A DNA stretch of 7,419 nucleotides, taken from the NCBI GenBank assembly GCA_013812065.1, contig JACCUC010000172.1, positions 1-7,419 of the forward strand, read 5' to 3'. Source of the stretch: Thermoleophilaceae bacterium (GTDB lineage Bacteria > Actinomycetota > Thermoleophilia > Solirubrobacterales > Thermoleophilaceae). A program made the translations under genes and the position numbers. Below, one piece after another: positions 6,660-7,419 of the stretch (position 1 is the first letter of the stretch; each line of letters begins with the position of its first letter). The notes beneath the pieces were generated by a model. That model worked only from the letters and a program-made list of their open reading frames with translations, was not told the origin of the DNA and searched no databases.

Positions 6660-6732
6660 GGGCCGGTAGCTCAGCGGTCAGAGCAGCGGACTCATAATCC
6701 GTCGGTCGCAGGTTCGAATCCTGCCCGGCCCA
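6660..6732 (+). tRNA. tRNA-Ile2 (anticodon CAT, lysidine type)
   Basis: A complete 73-nt cloverleaf. The acceptor GGGCCGG pairs with CCGGCCC, with discriminator A. The D arm is GCTC/GAGC. The anticodon stem GCGGA/TCCGT encloses the loop CTCATAA, whose anticodon is CAT. The T arm GCAGG/CCTGC has the loop TTCGAAT. CCA is not encoded. A CAT anticodon is shared by initiator Met, elongator Met and Ile2. The paired acceptor start excludes the typical initiator. C4-G69 and C5-G68, together with the overall resemblance to known Ile2 genes, favour the tRNA whose C34 is modified to lysidine by TilS to read AUA. Elongator tRNA-Met remains possible. Confidence 0.85.
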
Positions 6733-6739
6733 CAATAGG

Positions 6740-6764
6740 AAAGCCCCGCTCAGGCGGGGGTTTT
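6740..6764 (+). terminator. Rho-independent terminator of tRNA-Ile2
   Basis: CCCCGC (6744-6749) pairs with GCGGGG (6754-6759) around a TCAG loop. After a G/G mismatch the stem extends with AAA/TTT, and a TTTT run follows at 6761-6764. It begins 7 nt after the tRNA 3' end and should end the tRNA transcript. Confidence 0.8.
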
Positions 6765-6807
6765 CTCGCCGGTCGGAGGCGGGCGCTAGGCACCTCATCG
6801 GCGAGAA

Positions 6808-6856
6808 GTGTGAACAAAGTGCGAACGTCCGACGCCCGTGCGACTCTCGTACGAAC
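6808..6856 (+). repeat. Two pairs of direct repeats, GTGYGAAC type
   Basis: Copies are GTGTGAAC at 6808, GTGCGAAC at 6819, GTGCGACT at 6838 and GTACGAAC at 6849. Within each pair the spacing is 11 nt (about one helical turn), and the pairs are offset by 30 nt. The first two copies extend to AAGTGTGAAC and AAGTGCGAAC, matching 9 of 10. Such spaced direct repeats are typical of protein-binding arrays, for example integrase arm sites or a repressor. Confidence 0.5.
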
Positions 6857-6978
6857 GCCGGGAGGGCGAGTCGTCGCCCCTGGTCGAGGAGCTGCTGATC
6901 GCCTGAGCCGTCCGCGGGGCGCGCTAACGTGCGTTCCGAGTCGGTGTCGTGTCGCCGCTACTCATTCGCTGCTTCGGT

Positions 6979-7005
6979 CGCCCGTCCCCACCTCGGGGGC
7001 GGGCG
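6979..7005 (+). repeat. Strong hairpin, 11-bp stem
   Basis: CGCCCGTCCCC pairs along its full length with GGGGGCGGGCG (one G-U pair in RNA) around the 5-nt loop ACCTC. Only a short CTTT lies downstream at 7011-7014, so as a terminator it would be imperfect. It sits 59 nt before the first possible start of the right-edge gene and could be the end of a short transcript or part of a leader. Confidence 0.5.
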
Positions 7006-7076
7006 TCGAGCTTTCCGTCCGCACCCTGCTGTAGGTTCGGGATCGCGAATGGGGAAGCGAACGATGCACGCCACCG

Positions 7077-7419
7077 ATGCCCCCCTCGCCTGACCCGCAA
7101 GCCGAGCGCGTCTTCGTCTGCACGGCGCCGCCGCCCGAGTGCGACGACCCGGCAGGCACCCCGGCCTGGCAGCGTGCTCAGCAGCTAGCCGCGAAGGTCA
7201 ACGCCCCGCCGCGCGAGCAGCGCGTCCGCCAACTTGAGGAGCAGCAACGCGAGGCACTTCGACGCGGCGACCGCGAGCGGGCCGTGCTCGTGCGAGCGCG
7301 CCTCGCCGACGCGCGCGCGCGACTTCAGCGCGATCGCCAGCTGCTCCGTCAGCCTGACCCGCTGCGCCGCGCGCGCCCAACCGCTCGGCTCACGATCCGC
7401 GCGCCGCGGCGTCCCCGGG
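7077..7419 (+). CDS. Unrecognised charged protein, 3'-partial
   Basis: An open frame runs from the ATG at 7077 to the right edge without a stop (114 codons), with mostly G/C third positions and plausible codon use. I do not recognise the product. Residues 1-30 are Pro- and acid-rich with two Cys (C15, C22); about 43-92 is rich in Arg, Glu, Gln and Leu (for example VRQLEEQQREALRR) and likely an amphipathic helix or coiled coil; the visible end is Arg/Pro-rich. The start is uncertain. The only good Shine-Dalgarno (GGGGAAG, 7051-7057) serves an ATG at 7064 in another frame, which stops at 7091-7093 after nine codons. Removing one base of the C6 run at 7080-7085 would join that start to this frame. 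No signal peptide is evident. Its position beyond tRNA-Ile2 and the repeats suggests accessory DNA. Confidence 0.55.
   Translation, partial: MPPSPDPQAERVFVCTAPPPECDDPAGTPAWQRAQQLAAKVNAPPREQRVRQLEEQQREALRRGDRERAVLVRARLADARARLQRDRQLLRQPDPLRRARPTARLTIRAPRRPR

Larger units (their letters stand above)
6765..7063. other. Gene-free stretch beyond tRNA-Ile2
   Basis: I find no reading frame here with convincing codon use or a recognisable product. The stretch holds two pairs of short direct repeats (6808-6856), a 6-bp hairpin GGGCGA/TCGCCC at 6864-6879, and an 11-bp hairpin at 6979-7005. A possible -10 (TAGGTT, 7032-7037) lies before the right-edge gene. The content resembles the edge of an integrated element or a regulatory leader. 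Confidence 0.4.

Noticed and set aside
6475..6798. Minus-strand reading frame containing GQDSNLRPTDYESAALTAELPARS
   Set aside because: A well-known false protein read from the antisense of a tRNA, here tRNA-Ile2.
6838..6906. Short frame from the GTG at 6838, ending PLVEELLIA and a TGA
   Set aside because: It looks protein-like and might be a gene remnant, but 22 codons with no ribosome-binding site and no recognisable family are not enough to call.
1..7419. CRISPR array, insertion sequence, replication origin or riboswitch
   Set aside because: No regular repeat-spacer pattern, transposase, terminal inverted repeats, DnaA-box cluster or recognisable aptamer was seen.

Overview
The window is very GC-rich DNA with GTG as well as ATG starts, near-exclusive G/C third codon positions in the core genes, tRNA genes without an encoded CCA, and an F420-type luciferase-like oxidoreductase. 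Together these point to a high-GC actinobacterium, possibly of the Thermoleophilia/Solirubrobacterales type. The class-level placement is an inference from protein style; the sequence does not show it directly.

Left part (1-2821): a replication and nucleotide-metabolism pair on the plus strand, dgt (dGTP triphosphohydrolase, cut by the left edge) followed after 5 nt by dnaG (primase). Converging on it from the minus strand is a tRNA-Asn(GTT) gene.

Middle part (2868-6526): four minus-strand genes in the order short-chain dehydrogenase, LLM-class oxidoreductase, GT-B glycosyltransferase, HNH endonuclease-like protein. The first three are spaced 14 and 26 nt apart and look like one operon that oxidises or reduces and then glycosylates a small molecule; the substrate cannot be read from the sequence. 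The fourth gene has looser codon use. It is preceded by a clean LexA/SOS-box-like palindrome that contains a possible -10 element exactly one promoter spacing from its ATG, so it may be a separately controlled, DNA-damage-inducible, leaderless gene.

Right part (6527-7419): a short divergent promoter region, a plus-strand tRNA with a CAT anticodon (best read as tRNA-Ile2, the lysidine tRNA) and a rho-independent terminator. About 300 nt without a convincing gene follow, holding two pairs of short direct repeats and an 11-bp hairpin. Last comes the start of an unrecognised, charged, probably coiled-coil protein running off the right edge. Repeats placed just beyond a tRNA 3' end, followed by an unknown gene, resemble the edge of an integrated element, but no integrase is in the window.

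The most interesting points are the SOS-box/leaderless arrangement of the HNH gene, the repeat cluster beyond tRNA-Ile2, and the unknown right-edge gene, whose best ribosome-binding site lies in a different frame from its open frame.
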